From assembly GCA_002724245.1 (NCBI GenBank), contig PBOG01000004.1:57794-121793 (forward strand): 64,000 bases of DNA, given 5' to 3'. The notes under the pieces were generated by a model. The model saw nothing but the letters and a program-made list of their open reading frames with translations. It was not told the DNA's origin and searched no databases. The translations under genes were made by a program, and so were the position numbers. This stretch comes from Planctomycetaceae bacterium (GTDB taxonomy: Bacteria; Planctomycetota; Planctomycetia; Pirellulales; Pirellulaceae). Each line of letters opens with the position of its first letter. Within the stretch, counting starts at the first letter, position 1. This document shows, in pieces, positions 8,762-16,838 of this stretch.

Positions 8762-8825
8762 CCACTCGCTCCTGTACTCGATTTACACTCCGCCTGCTTT
8801 GAATTCTCCACCGGTCAACCAGAGA

Positions 8826-8867
8826 AATCCTGTTGCTCAATCCTGTTGCTCAATCCTGTTGCTCAAT
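8826..8867. repeat. 13-bp tandem repeat, three copies, over the aldehyde dehydrogenase stop
   Basis: The unit AATCCTGTTGCTC occurs at 8826-8838, 8839-8851 and 8852-8864, followed by three more matching bases. The aldehyde dehydrogenase stop (TGA on the minus strand, 8863-8865) is part of the repeat. Because 13 is not a multiple of three, the repeated TGA falls in all three minus-strand frames. Each unit also carries AGGA on the minus strand. Confidence 0.9.
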
Positions 8868-10302
8868 GGTCCGCTTTTCCCAAGATCCACAAATCCTCAA
8901 TCATCGAACAACGGCGTTCACGAGTGAACGTCAGCGGCGTGGTTACTCCTTCTCCTGTCGGACCAGCGATTGAGAAAGACAAGTAGCCCTCCCCCCCCAA
9001 TCCGAGGGCAGCCATGCAAGGCCCATTCTTGACGAACAAGGTGGTATCCATGACACGACCCATACGTGTCATATTGCGCACGTCATTGGAGTGAATAATG
9101 CTGGTGTGTCGGAATCCGTGCTCATAGTGTCGTGCCTTTTCAATCGCCTCGTCGACATCGCGGCAACGTACGAAAGGCACAAAAGGCATCATCTGCTCAA
9201 CGGGGACGAACGGATTGGATTCGTCCGTCTCGCCAAACACCAGCTCGACATCGGATCCAATCGACCGACCCGCCGCGCGCGCCAGTACCTGAGCATCCTG
9301 CCCCAGAAACTCTCGGCTGGCGGCATCATGTTTGTGGTCACCCTCACCAACACTGACAATCGCCTGATCTGTCAATCGATCGATTTCTCCCGTTGTCAAA
9401 CGTGTCGCGCCCGCCTTTTCCATGGCTGCGAGCATGCGATCACACACCGATTCCACTACGAATACTTCCTTTTCTGCAATGCAGAGCAGGTTGTTGTCAT
9501 AGGCGGCGCCTTGGATGATACTCCGCGCGGCACGATCGAGGTCCGCTGTTTCATCGACCACGACCGGAGGATTTCCGGGGCCCGCGACGATCGCTCGTTT
9601 GCCACTATTCAATGCAGCGCGGGCAACTCCCGGACCACCCGTTACGCAAATCAAGGCAATTTGGCGGTGCGAAAAGAGCGCTGCTGCCGTATCCAGTGTC
9701 GGTTCGGCAATCACGCAAATCAGATTGTCGATACCCACGTCGCGGGCAATGGCTTGATTGAACCTCTCCACTCCAACAGCCGCTACCTTCTTGCCACTGG
9801 GGTGTGGATTTACAACCAGCGTATTGCCTGCGGCAATCATGCTGACCGCATTGCCCGTAATGGTCGGGAGCGAATGTGTCACCGGTGTGATAGCACCAAT
9901 CACACCAAACGGAGCGTGCTCAATAACCGCCAGACCACGATCACCGCTATAGACCTCACTCCGCATGAACTCCACACCAGGTGTCTGCTCACCCAGGGTT
10001 TTTAGCTTTTCGATCTTGTGTTCAAGTCGCCCAATTTTTGTCTCTTCCATTTCCATCGTGCCCAGTTCTACCGACTGCTCGATGGAAATCCGCCGAATGT
10101 GTTCAATGATCCTCTTGCGGTCCTCCAGACCGCGGTGGGAGAGCTGTTCAAACGCTTCGCTGGCGGCGGCAACCGCTTCATTGACATCCTCGAAGACCCC
10201 GTGGCGACCGGCATAACTGGTCCCCTGAATCGGTGGAATCTGGCCGACTTCGGCCAGGACTTGAGCCACGACATCACGAATCACGGTTTCACTAACTTGC
10301 AT
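8863..10302 (-). CDS. CoA-acylating aldehyde dehydrogenase (PduP/EutE type) with N-terminal encapsulation peptide
   Basis: 479 residues. Residues 4-20 (SETVIRDVVAQVLAEVG) form the amphipathic helix typical of BMC cargo, followed by a short linker. The aldehyde dehydrogenase domain shows APFGVIGAITPVTHSLPTI, NPHPSG, CVTGGPGVA and the catalytic Cys274 in NNLLCIAEKEV. This is the pattern of the CoA-dependent (PduP, EutE) branch, which turns an aldehyde, CoA and NAD+ into acyl-CoA. In this operon the aldehyde is probably L-lactaldehyde, giving lactyl-CoA for the PduL homologue. It is flanked by tandem repeats on both sides: three copies of a 13-mer at its stop and two copies of a 17-mer upstream of its start. 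Confidence 0.94.
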   Translation of the reverse strand: MQVSETVIRDVVAQVLAEVGQIPPIQGTSYAGRHGVFEDVNEAVAAASEAFEQLSHRGLEDRKRIIEHIRRISIEQSVELGTMEMEETKIGRLEHKIEKLKTLGEQTPGVEFMRSEVYSGDRGLAVIEHAPFGVIGAITPVTHSLPTITGNAVSMIAAGNTLVVNPHPSGKKVAAVGVERFNQAIARDVGIDNLICVIAEPTLDTAAALFSHRQIALICVTGGPGVARAALNSGKRAIVAGPGNPPVVVDETADLDRAARSIIQGAAYDNNLLCIAEKEVFVVESVCDRMLAAMEKAGATRLTTGEIDRLTDQAIVSVGEGDHKHDAASREFLGQDAQVLARAAGRSIGSDVELVFGETDESNPFVPVEQMMPFVPFVRCRDVDEAIEKARHYEHGFRHTSIIHSNDVRNMTRMGRVMDTTLFVKNGPCMAALGLGGEGYLSFSIAGPTGEGVTTPLTFTRERRCSMIEDLWILGKADH

Positions 10303-10338
10303 GCGATTGGTCTACCTGTATTTTCTGGTCGATTGTCT

Positions 10339-10374
10339 GGTCGTACCTGTAATGTCGGGTCGTACCTGTAATGT
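10339..10374. repeat. Tandem 17-bp repeat in the aldehyde dehydrogenase leader
   Basis: GGTCGTACCTGTAATGT occurs at 10339-10355 and 10358-10374 (period 19). On the minus strand each copy holds ACAGGTACGACC. A third, degenerate copy (ACAGGTAGACC) lies just before the start codon at 10302 and includes its likely ribosome-binding site. The repeat occupies the 157-bp gap between this gene and the previous BMC-P gene. Confidence 0.85.
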
Positions 10375-10459
10375 TTAGTGGTAATGGCCTATTCGAGACG
10401 GACCGAAGAGCCAGGCGGTGGGAAACTTCAGTGGCGATTCGAGAACCACCTGTTCACCT

Positions 10460-10774
10460 CTACTCCTCTTCACGCGAGTAAACACTTTGCTGGTCGATAT
10501 GCACCTGGTCGACGATACCAACGACCACGGTGTCAATGGGCGCCTCCCGGGTCTCGGGCGTTAACCGAGCACTCGACCCTTGAGTCAGCAATACATAGTC
10601 TCCTTCACCGGCACCGAGCCCATCGACAGCCACAAGTGTGCGTCCGGTCGAAACCAGACTCCGGCGCTGGTCTGCTTCGAGCCGATACGGCTCAACGATC
10701 AGCAACTTGTGGCCCACCAAAGAGTCCGCCTTCTGCGTCGATACCAACGAACCAGTGACCTTGGCAACAAACAT
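10460..10774 (-). CDS. BMC-P shell vertex protein (EutN/CcmL family), copy 1
   Basis: 104 residues from the ATG at 10774, which has the strong ribosome-binding site AAGGAG five bases before it. The in-frame extension to 10861 lacks family features. The protein opens MFVAKVTGSLVSTQKADSL and continues KLLIVEPY, TLVAVDGLGAGEGDYVLL and TVVVGIVDQV, the full pentamer signature. A charged C-terminal tail (about 14 residues) follows the last strand. It lies between acetate kinase and the aldehyde dehydrogenase. With copies 2 and 3 this makes three divergent vertex proteins in one operon. Confidence 0.93.
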   Translation of the reverse strand: MFVAKVTGSLVSTQKADSLVGHKLLIVEPYRLEADQRRSLVSTGRTLVAVDGLGAGEGDYVLLTQGSSARLTPETREAPIDTVVVGIVDQVHIDQQSVYSREEE

Positions 10775-10874
10775 GTCCGCTCCTTGGGCATTCAATACTA
10801 GCTCAGCCTTAGAGCCCACAACCTCTGTGTTTCGATAACTCCATATTCTTCCAGATCCCACTCGTGCGGAATCT

Positions 10875-12062
10875 CTAACCCTCGTTCAACAGCGCTTGCG
10901 CCTGGCGGGCAACAATCAGCTCTTCATTGGTTGGCACAACCCAAACTTGTGTCCTGCTGGAATCCGTGCTGATGCAACTTTCTGACTGCACAGCTGCGTT
11001 TGCGTCGACGTCCAGATCAATCCCCAATTCACCCAGATCGGCACAAACTGCCGCTCGGACGTGCGCGCTGTTTTCCCCGATACCACCGGTAAACGCGATC
11101 AGATCCGCACCACCCAATTCAACAAGCAAACCACCCAAATAACGACGCACCTCACTGACAAACACGTCCAGCGCCAGCCGGGCATCAGCGTGCCCCTGGC
11201 CGGCCGCCTCTTCCAGATCTCGGACGTCTCCGCTGAGCCCGCTGAGACCCAACAGTCCCGAGCGACTTGCCAAATCGGCCAGTACATCTTCCAGGGACTT
11301 TCCCGTTGCCCGCATCATCAGTGGCAACACAAACGGATCAAAATCCCCTACACGGTTGTTGTGGGGAATTCCCGTTTGCGGACTCATACCCATCGTGGTG
11401 GCCACACTACGACCGCCGCGCATGGCACACAGGCTACTAGACCCACCCAGGTGACATGAAATCACGCGCGCTGTCTGGTCGTCCAACAGCTGACCACAGC
11501 GAAAACCGATGAACCGATGGCTGGCTCCGTGAAAGCCCCAGCGCTTAATGTGCCATCGATCTCCCCACTCTCGAGCGACCGCATAATACTTCAACCGATC
11601 AGGAATCGTCTGGTGGAAACCCGTCTCGAACGCCGCCACCAAGGGAATGCTCGGAAAACGCTCCGCGAGCCTTCTCATCGCATCGATGTAGGGTGGGTTA
11701 TGTGCCGGAGCGACAGGACTCATTTCCTGCATCGCTTCCAAAACCGAATCCGTCACACGTTGCACACCACTCACGCCGCCACCATGAACCGCTTTGAATC
11801 CAATCGCAGCAACTTCCGCGGCATCTGCCAGGCAACCTCGCTGGGGATCAGTTAACTGCTCCAGACATATCTGCACGGCGTCGGCATGATCGCGAACCTG
11901 GCCAGTTGTCTCGGTTCGCTGGTCACCGATTTCGACAAAACAGTCGCTTTGCGCAGAACCAATACGCTCGATTCCACCGCGCGCAAGCTGCTCCTCACTG
12001 GCCATATCCAGCAGTCGATACTTGAAACTGGTCGATCCCAGATTGGCCACTAAGATTTTCAC
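10875..12062 (-). CDS. ackA: Acetate kinase family (acyl kinase of the microcompartment pathway)
   Basis: 395 residues from the GTG at 12062, chosen because AAGGAG lies six bases before it and [17 protein letters not shown] is the usual N-terminus. Upstream in-frame starts (12086, 12122) add residues foreign to the family. Motifs include HGG (phosphoryl region), [15 protein letters not shown] and [13 protein letters not shown]. It transfers phosphate from an acyl-phosphate to ADP. Beside a PduL-type phosphotransacylase and an acylating aldehyde dehydrogenase, the substrate is probably lactyl- or propionyl-phosphate rather than acetyl-phosphate only. It has no evident encapsulation tail, so it may act outside the shell. 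Confidence 0.92.
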   Translation of the reverse strand: MKILVANLGSTSFKYRLLDMASEEQLARGGIERIGSAQSDCFVEIGDQRTETTGQVRDHADAVQICLEQLTDPQRGCLADAAEVAAIGFKAVHGGGVSGVQRVTDSVLEAMQEMSPVAPAHNPPYIDAMRRLAERFPSIPLVAAFETGFHQTIPDRLKYYAVAREWGDRWHIKRWGFHGASHRFIGFRCGQLLDDQTARVISCHLGGSSSLCAMRGGRSVATTMGMSPQTGIPHNNRVGDFDPFVLPLMMRATGKSLEDVLADLASRSGLLGLSGLSGDVRDLEEAAGQGHADARLALDVFVSEVRRYLGGLLVELGGADLIAFTGGIGENSAHVRAAVCADLGELGIDLDVDANAAVQSESCISTDSSRTQVWVVPTNEELIVARQAQALLNEG

Positions 12063-12125
12063 ACCCGACTCCTTCCCTTGACCCATTTCAACCCCGCGCG
12101 ACCCCACGCGCAGTGCATCCATTCC

Positions 12126-12395
12126 TCAACGCAGGTAATGGTCCATGAGGCCTTCTGCAGGGCGGGCAATGACATGACTGCTGACCAGTTCACCCACTTG
12201 ATTGGCCGCATTGGCACCTGCCTCGACAGCTGCCCGAACGCTACCCACATCACCTTGTACGACTGAGGTAACCAGGCCACCGCCAATATCGACGCGCTTG
12301 ACAATGTCCACATTCGCCGCCTTGGCCATTGCGTCGGACGCTTCAACCAAACTAATCAAGCCACGTGTCTCCACGAGTCCAATTGCATTCTGCAT
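12126..12395 (-). CDS. BMC-H shell hexamer protein, copy 2 (GGG pore)
   Basis: 89 residues, a single BMC domain: AIGLVETRGLISLVEASDAMAKAANV, then the pore loop DIGGGLVTSVVQGDV and AAVEAGANAANQVGELVSSHVI. These are the PduA/EutM/CcmK hallmarks. The pore-lining triplet is GGG where the other copy and PduA have GSG, suggesting different metabolite selectivity. It ends soon after the core domain with a short tail (GLMDHYLR). A 161-bp gap without a gene separates it from the preceding hexamer gene. Confidence 0.95.
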   Translation of the reverse strand: MQNAIGLVETRGLISLVEASDAMAKAANVDIVKRVDIGGGLVTSVVQGDVGSVRAAVEAGANAANQVGELVSSHVIARPAEGLMDHYLR

Positions 12396-12556
12396 AACGT
12401 GGTTCTCTTTCTATCTAGTGTGTTTTCAAAAATTGTTACTGCTGGTTCTCGACCATTCACTCTGAATCAGCCGCCAGGACATTTATCTCAGGGATGCCTG
12501 TGGTAGCGTGGGTAACCGTCCCTCGATCCCCATGGGAAATCGGGGCACTACCACCG

Positions 12557-12862
12557 CTAACCGGACGCCTTCCCTCTGCCACGTGGTGCCGGCAAGACCG
12601 AACCCAGGTCTTCGTGAGGTCGCGGGATGACCTGGACACTGACCACGTCACCAATACGTCCGGCCGCGTTCGCACCGGCATCTGTGGCTGCTTTTACCGC
12701 CGCCACATCACCCGTCACAAATGCCGTTACCAATCCACTGCCAACCTTGTCCCAACCCATAAATTGGACATTGGCGGCTTTCATCATGGCATCCGTTGCC
12801 TCCAGCAGGGCTACAAACCCCTTGGTTTCAATCATCCCTAGCGCTTCAAGTGCCTTCGCCAT
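12557..12862 (-). CDS. BMC-H shell hexamer protein, copy 1 (GSG pore)
   Basis: 101 residues from the ATG at 12862 (GGGGAG nine bases before it). The BMC domain reads [26 protein letters not shown], pore loop [15 protein letters not shown], then [18 protein letters not shown]. The pore triplet GSG matches PduA-type pores that pass small polar metabolites. The C-terminus extends about 12 residues beyond the other copy ([12 protein letters not shown]), a flexible basic tail. It follows the PduL homologue by 93 bp and is probably a major facet protein. Confidence 0.95.
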   Translation of the reverse strand: MAKALEALGMIETKGFVALLEATDAMMKAANVQFMGWDKVGSGLVTAFVTGDVAAVKAATDAGANAAGRIGDVVSVQVIPRPHEDLGSVLPAPRGRGKASG

Positions 12863-12955
12863 TAAACAGATCTCCCCAATAGAGTTGTCCTGCAAACATC
12901 AATTAAATCGTCATTTCCAAGTTCCAACCGCGCAGGGCTCGGCTGACTTGTCGTC

Positions 12956-13672
12956 TCACTTCCCATGCCCTGTACAGCTACATGGCTTCTTCTGTTTTTC
13001 CTGGTGTACGAGTTCAACCTTGGTGGCGCCGTCCAGATAGACCGCATTTCCCTCATCTGTATCGATGTGGACTTCCAACTTGCTGGTCGCATCTGCGCGC
13101 ACCAGCAGGTCTTCCAGCAGCGTGGTGCAAAAAGGTGATTCGATACGTAGATTGATCAGATCACCGTTCTGAACACCCAAACGCTCGGCTTCCGCAAAAC
13201 ACATGTGCACGTGCCGCGCTGCGCGAATAACGCCCCGTTCAAGTTCCACCACTCCCGCTGGGCCCACCAGCACACAACCGGGGGTCTCTGCGAGGTCGCC
13301 GCTATGCCGCACTGGTACCTGCAATCCCAACGAGATGGCATCGGTAAATGCCAATTCCACCTGGCTTTCAGGTCGGGTGGGCCCCAAGACACGCACCTTC
13401 TCGATCATGCGCCGCCGTGGCCCCACGACCATTACGGTCTCTTCAGCCGCATAGAAACCGTCCTGATACAGTTCCCGCATCGGCGTCAACCGGTGGCCCG
13501 CACCAAACAGCGTTTCGACATGTTCGTCACTCAAATGGCAGTGCCGCGCTGAAATGCTGACTACCAACTCACCTGGACTGGCTGGATCGGCGGCTGATTC
13601 TGTCTGACCTGTGACAACCTGGCGAACGATTTGTTCAACAAGGGTCCGATCGATGGTGGTTAACTGTGTCAT
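12956..13672 (-). CDS. pduL: PduL-type phosphate acyltransferase with N-terminal encapsulation peptide
   Basis: 238 residues from the ATG at 13672; the open frame to 13732 adds a non-family leader. Residues about 6-22 ([17 protein letters not shown]) are an amphipathic encapsulation helix, then a linker. Two PduL beta-barrel domains follow, with metal-binding histidines in [12 protein letters not shown] (His44, His46), [16 protein letters not shown] (His154, His156) and [10 protein letters not shown] (His202). The reaction is acyl-CoA plus Pi to acyl-phosphate and CoA, which recycles CoA inside the shell. The tail CSCTGHGK is unusual for having two cysteines. First structural or enzymatic gene after the regulator, 63 bp downstream of it. 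Confidence 0.95.
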   Translation of the reverse strand: MTQLTTIDRTLVEQIVRQVVTGQTESAADPASPGELVVSISARHCHLSDEHVETLFGAGHRLTPMRELYQDGFYAAEETVMVVGPRRRMIEKVRVLGPTRPESQVELAFTDAISLGLQVPVRHSGDLAETPGCVLVGPAGVVELERGVIRAARHVHMCFAEAERLGVQNGDLINLRIESPFCTTLLEDLLVRADATSKLEVHIDTDEGNAVYLDGATKVELVHQEKQKKPCSCTGHGK

Positions 13673-13735
13673 AGATGGATGTTCTGTAGTAAATGGATCT
13701 ATGTCGCGCCCACAGGAGTCTGGACTGCGCACTGG

Positions 13736-14530
13736 TTACTCGATCTTCTCCGTACCGCTGGCCTTCCCGAGCACCAGCTCAACACCCGCGTCGAGCAGTC
13801 GGTTGCACCAGGTTTTCTCCACCGCATCGTCAACCACCAGGCAGTCGACATCCCCCAAATCGCACAGATGCGCCAGGCTCGATTGGCCGAACTTGGCACT
13901 GTCTGCCAGGACAAACACTTCATCTGCTGAAGCCATCATGACGCGTTCTGATTCGACTAATAACAGGTTGCTGTTGTAGTATCCGCGCTGATTAATTCCG
14001 GCGACGCTCAAAAACGCGCGGCGCACGTTCAGGTCGGCCAACATTTGATTGGCATAAGGACCCAGCGAAACGCCAGTTCGGCTGTGCACGTAACCACCAA
14101 CCAGCACTAAATCAACGCTGTCGCTGGACATGAAAAGTGTTGCCACGGGAAGCGAATTGGTGACGATCTGGAGCGGTCTATCGATTAATTGCTGTGCCAG
14201 TTCATAGGTCGTACTTCCACCATCCAACAAAACGGTATCCCCGTCCTCGATCAACTTCGCCGCCGCCACGGCGATCGCCCGCTTCTTGTCCCAATGGGTT
14301 GATTGGCGGTGATCAAAATGAGGCAGTTTCGGAGTAGGTCCCACATAGAACACACCACCGTGCGTCCGGCGTGCCGAACCCGATTCCTCTAATGAATCGA
14401 GGTCTCGACGGACGGTAGACTCCGATACCTCCAGCTCGCACACCAGGTCGGGAAGCGAAGCAAACCCCGTCCTGCGGATCATTTCGAGCATGCGGTTTCG
14501 GCGGTCTTCGGCCGTCAACTGCATCGACAT
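13736..14530 (-). CDS. DeoR-family transcriptional regulator of the BMC operon
   Basis: 264 residues. The N-terminus is a DeoR winged helix-turn-helix: RRNRMLEMIRRTGFASLPDLV with the recognition helix VSESTVRRDLDSLEESGSARRTHGG. The C-terminal sugar-phosphate sensor domain shows GDTVLLDGGSTTYELAQQL and NSLPVATLF. Members usually repress sugar catabolism genes and respond to a phosphorylated sugar intermediate. It is the first gene of the run and reads in the same direction as the shell genes, so it probably controls its own operon. A good promoter lies just upstream (14570-14598). Confidence 0.93.
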   Translation of the reverse strand: MSMQLTAEDRRNRMLEMIRRTGFASLPDLVCELEVSESTVRRDLDSLEESGSARRTHGGVFYVGPTPKLPHFDHRQSTHWDKKRAIAVAAAKLIEDGDTVLLDGGSTTYELAQQLIDRPLQIVTNSLPVATLFMSSDSVDLVLVGGYVHSRTGVSLGPYANQMLADLNVRRAFLSVAGINQRGYYNSNLLLVESERVMMASADEVFVLADSAKFGQSSLAHLCDLGDVDCLVVDDAVEKTWCNRLLDAGVELVLGKASGTEKIE

Positions 14531-14569
14531 CAGATCGATAACCCCCGTTTGCGTGAGTGAATATCTTCA

Positions 14570-14598
14570 ATTATGCGATATAAAAAACGCGCTTTCAA
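14570..14598 (-). promoter_or_regulatory. Sigma-70-type promoter of the BMC operon
   Basis: On the minus strand TTGAAA (14598-14593) and CATAAT (14575-14570) are separated by exactly 17 bp. Each matches five of six consensus bases. The predicted start is near 14563, leaving a leader of about 33 nt before the regulator's ATG. The stretch is AT-rich against a GC-rich background. Confidence 0.6.
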
Positions 14599-14602
14599 TC
14601 AT

Positions 14603-14641
14603 GTTTATGAGAGATTTATCGTTTATTATTGATTGTTTTAT
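14603..14641. promoter_or_regulatory. Three GTTTAT-like direct repeats, candidate operator
   Basis: GTTTAT at 14603-14608, GTTTAT at 14621-14626 and GTTTTAT at 14635-14641 lie immediately upstream of the -35 element in an AT-rich island. DeoR-family regulators often bind short direct repeats. The spacings (18 and 14 bp) are not equal, so this remains a guess. Confidence 0.3.
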
Positions 14642-14748
14642 GTCAGTTCCGTCACGATAAGTGAACGATTTCTGTCATTCCAGCGCAAACCCTTTAACAG
14701 AATAGATTTACGCAAGGGGAGTGGATCCGCTTCAAACCGGACAGGCCG

Positions 14749-15387
14749 TCAGGCAATCCGTACCCGGCGACCCTCAAGTGTCACACGACCAGCGGCACAC
14801 AGGTTGATCGCCGCGGGATACAGCTCACATTCCTGCTCAAAGATACGTTGTGCTAACGCAGTTGGTGTGTCATTTTCCAAAACGTTGACAGAACGTTGCA
14901 GCAGAATCGGACCGTGATCGTACTCGTTGTCAACAAAATGGACCGTACAGCCACTCACTTTAGCGCCATACTCCAGAACGGCGCTATGGACACGCAATCC
15001 ATAAAACCCGGCACCACAAAAAGCCGGAATCAGGCTCGGGTGAATATTCAGAACCCGGTTCTGGAAATCATCCGGAATCAGTACGTGCTTCAGGAATCCT
15101 GCCATCACCACCAGTTTGACGTGCGCCTGACGGCAAGCCCCAAAAATCGCCGCGCTGAACGCTTCCGGGGAGCCTGCTGCGCGATGAGATATCGTGGTGG
15201 ATTGAATTCCCGCCTGGGCAGCATATTCAAGACCGCCCGCCGACTCGTTGCTGGAAATCACCAGTCGAATCTCGGCATTCAAAGCACCGGCAGCGATCTG
15301 TTCCAGCAAGTTCTTGAGGGTCGTTCCACCCCCGGAAATCAACACCGCCAAAGCAATCGGTTCTCGCTGCACGTGTGCCTCGCTCAC
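14749..15387 (-). CDS. purN: Phosphoribosylglycinamide formyltransferase (GART)
   Basis: 212 residues from the GTG at 15387; the frame stays open to 15603, but the family begins near IALAVLISGGGTTLKNLLEQI. It shows VVMAGFLKHVL, the formyl-folate site NIHPSLIPAFCGAGFYGLRVH (Asn and His of the catalytic triad) and GCTVHFVDNEYDHGPIL (the Asp). It transfers formyl from 10-formyl-tetrahydrofolate to GAR in purine synthesis. The usual GNGSNLQ nucleotide loop reads GGGTTLK. It is divergent from the glycosyltransferase at 15625. The start is the uncertain part. Confidence 0.88.
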   Translation of the reverse strand: MSEAHVQREPIALAVLISGGGTTLKNLLEQIAAGALNAEIRLVISSNESAGGLEYAAQAGIQSTTISHRAAGSPEAFSAAIFGACRQAHVKLVVMAGFLKHVLIPDDFQNRVLNIHPSLIPAFCGAGFYGLRVHSAVLEYGAKVSGCTVHFVDNEYDHGPILLQRSVNVLENDTPTALAQRIFEQECELYPAAINLCAAGRVTLEGRRVRIA

Positions 15388-15624
15388 AACGCTGAGTAAC
15401 AAAGGATGACACAGGGACAACCGACGACGAAACAACGGTGAATTCAACGTCGGCTCTACCTTGCAGAGTACAGGGTAACCGAAAACAACCGCGGGAAAAC
15501 AGTCGCCAACACCTGAAGATGACCTTTCTATAGCCCCAACTGGAATGGGGCACCCTGGAGGTGACCCGACCTGTTCCGAGGCGGTTGACGCGGCGCACCT
15601 CACTGTCTCATGCTGTTAAGTGTC

Positions 15625-16746
15625 ATGCGCATATTGATCTTCTGTGAATTCGCCCGATTGCACGGCGCTGAACAGTCCCTGTTGTCTGTACTCGGGTCGG
15701 TGTCCGCTGCTGGGTTTGAACTCCAAATTGCGGCGCCCCCGGCGGGAGCACTGGCGGCTGAAATCCGGCGGCGCGACATGGTTCTGTTACCGCTGGATTT
15801 TCCGAACGGAGCAGCACACCGGCAACAAACCGACCGGCGCGCGGTGATCCGATCTGTGTTACGCCAATCGCGACCAGACCTGGTGCACACCAATAGTCTG
15901 TCCATGAGTCGCCTGACGGGACCTCTGGTCGCAGAAATGGATGTACCCAGCCTAGGCCATCTGCGCGACATCCTGCGGCTCAGCCGACAAGCCATCGCAG
16001 ACCTTAACTGCCACACACGGTTGCTGGCAGTTTCAACAGCCACCCGTAACTGGCACGTCGACCAGGGTCTCGATGCACACCGCACATTCGTTCTTCACAA
16101 TGGGGTTGATCTCGAGGAGTTTGCACCACGACCACCAGCCGGCCGACTGCACGACGAACTGCAGCTTGCCCCCCATGTGCCGCTGGTTGGCACGATCGGT
16201 CAAATCGGAATGCGGAAAGGAACCGATTTGTTTCTCCAGGCTGCCTGTCAAATTGCCGGCAGCATCCCCTCTGTCCAATTCGTCGTCTTTGGTGAACGCT
16301 CGTCCGAAAAAAAAGAAGCACGCCAGCTGGAACATCAACTGCAAGTGCAGGCCCACCAGCCACCACTGGCGGGCCGCTGCCACTTTCTGGGTTACCGTTC
16401 GTGCATGTCCCAATGGCTGAACGAGCTCACCGTCCTGGTACATCCCGCGCGGCAAGAACCACTCGGCCGCGTATTACTCGAAGCCGCCGCCTCCGGATTG
16501 TCGATTGTGGCAACTGCTGTCGGTGGCACCAATGAAATTTTTCCCCCGGCAACACGATCCGCAATGGTGATTCCGCCGGACAACGTAGAACAAATCGAAT
16601 CGGCCGTCACGCTGCTACTGAATGACAAAGATCGGCGACTTGCTCTGGGGTGCGCAACCCGCCTCCGCGCGGAAGCGGCGTTCGATCGACGGCAATCTGC
16701 AGCAGGTTTGATCCGTCATTACCATCAACTGCTGGATGCTCGCTAG
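15625..16746 (+). CDS. GT4-family glycosyltransferase
   Basis: 373 residues; start taken at MRILIFCEFARLHGAEQSLL, the usual first strand, rather than five codons upstream. The N-terminal Rossmann domain has the donor-family loop HGAEQSLL. The C-terminal domain has GTIGQIGMRKGTDLF, HFLGYR, and the E-x7-E motif EPLGRVLLE followed by ASGLSIVATAVGGTNEI. This is a GT-B retaining sugar transferase of the kind that builds cell-surface glycans. Sugar and acceptor are unknown. It stands alone, divergent from purN. Confidence 0.92.
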   Translation: MRILIFCEFARLHGAEQSLLSVLGSVSAAGFELQIAAPPAGALAAEIRRRDMVLLPLDFPNGAAHRQQTDRRAVIRSVLRQSRPDLVHTNSLSMSRLTGPLVAEMDVPSLGHLRDILRLSRQAIADLNCHTRLLAVSTATRNWHVDQGLDAHRTFVLHNGVDLEEFAPRPPAGRLHDELQLAPHVPLVGTIGQIGMRKGTDLFLQAACQIAGSIPSVQFVVFGERSSEKKEARQLEHQLQVQAHQPPLAGRCHFLGYRSCMSQWLNELTVLVHPARQEPLGRVLLEAAASGLSIVATAVGGTNEIFPPATRSAMVIPPDNVEQIESAVTLLLNDKDRRLALGCATRLRAEAAFDRRQSAAGLIRHYHQLLDAR

Positions 16747-16756
16747 AACTAATGTC

Positions 16757-16783
16757 CAGAGGCTGCAGTTCTCGGGGCCTCTG
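16757..16783. terminator. Hairpin between convergent genes
   Basis: CAGAGGC (16757-16763) pairs with GCCTCTG (16777-16783) across a 13-nt loop, midway between the ends of the glycosyltransferase and hemA. No T-run follows on either strand, so it is a weak candidate for a bidirectional terminator. Confidence 0.35.
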
Positions 16784-16838
16784 TGAACAAACAACCACTA
16801 CCGAATGGCAGAAGGGCAGGCAGACGATCCCGTCGGGG

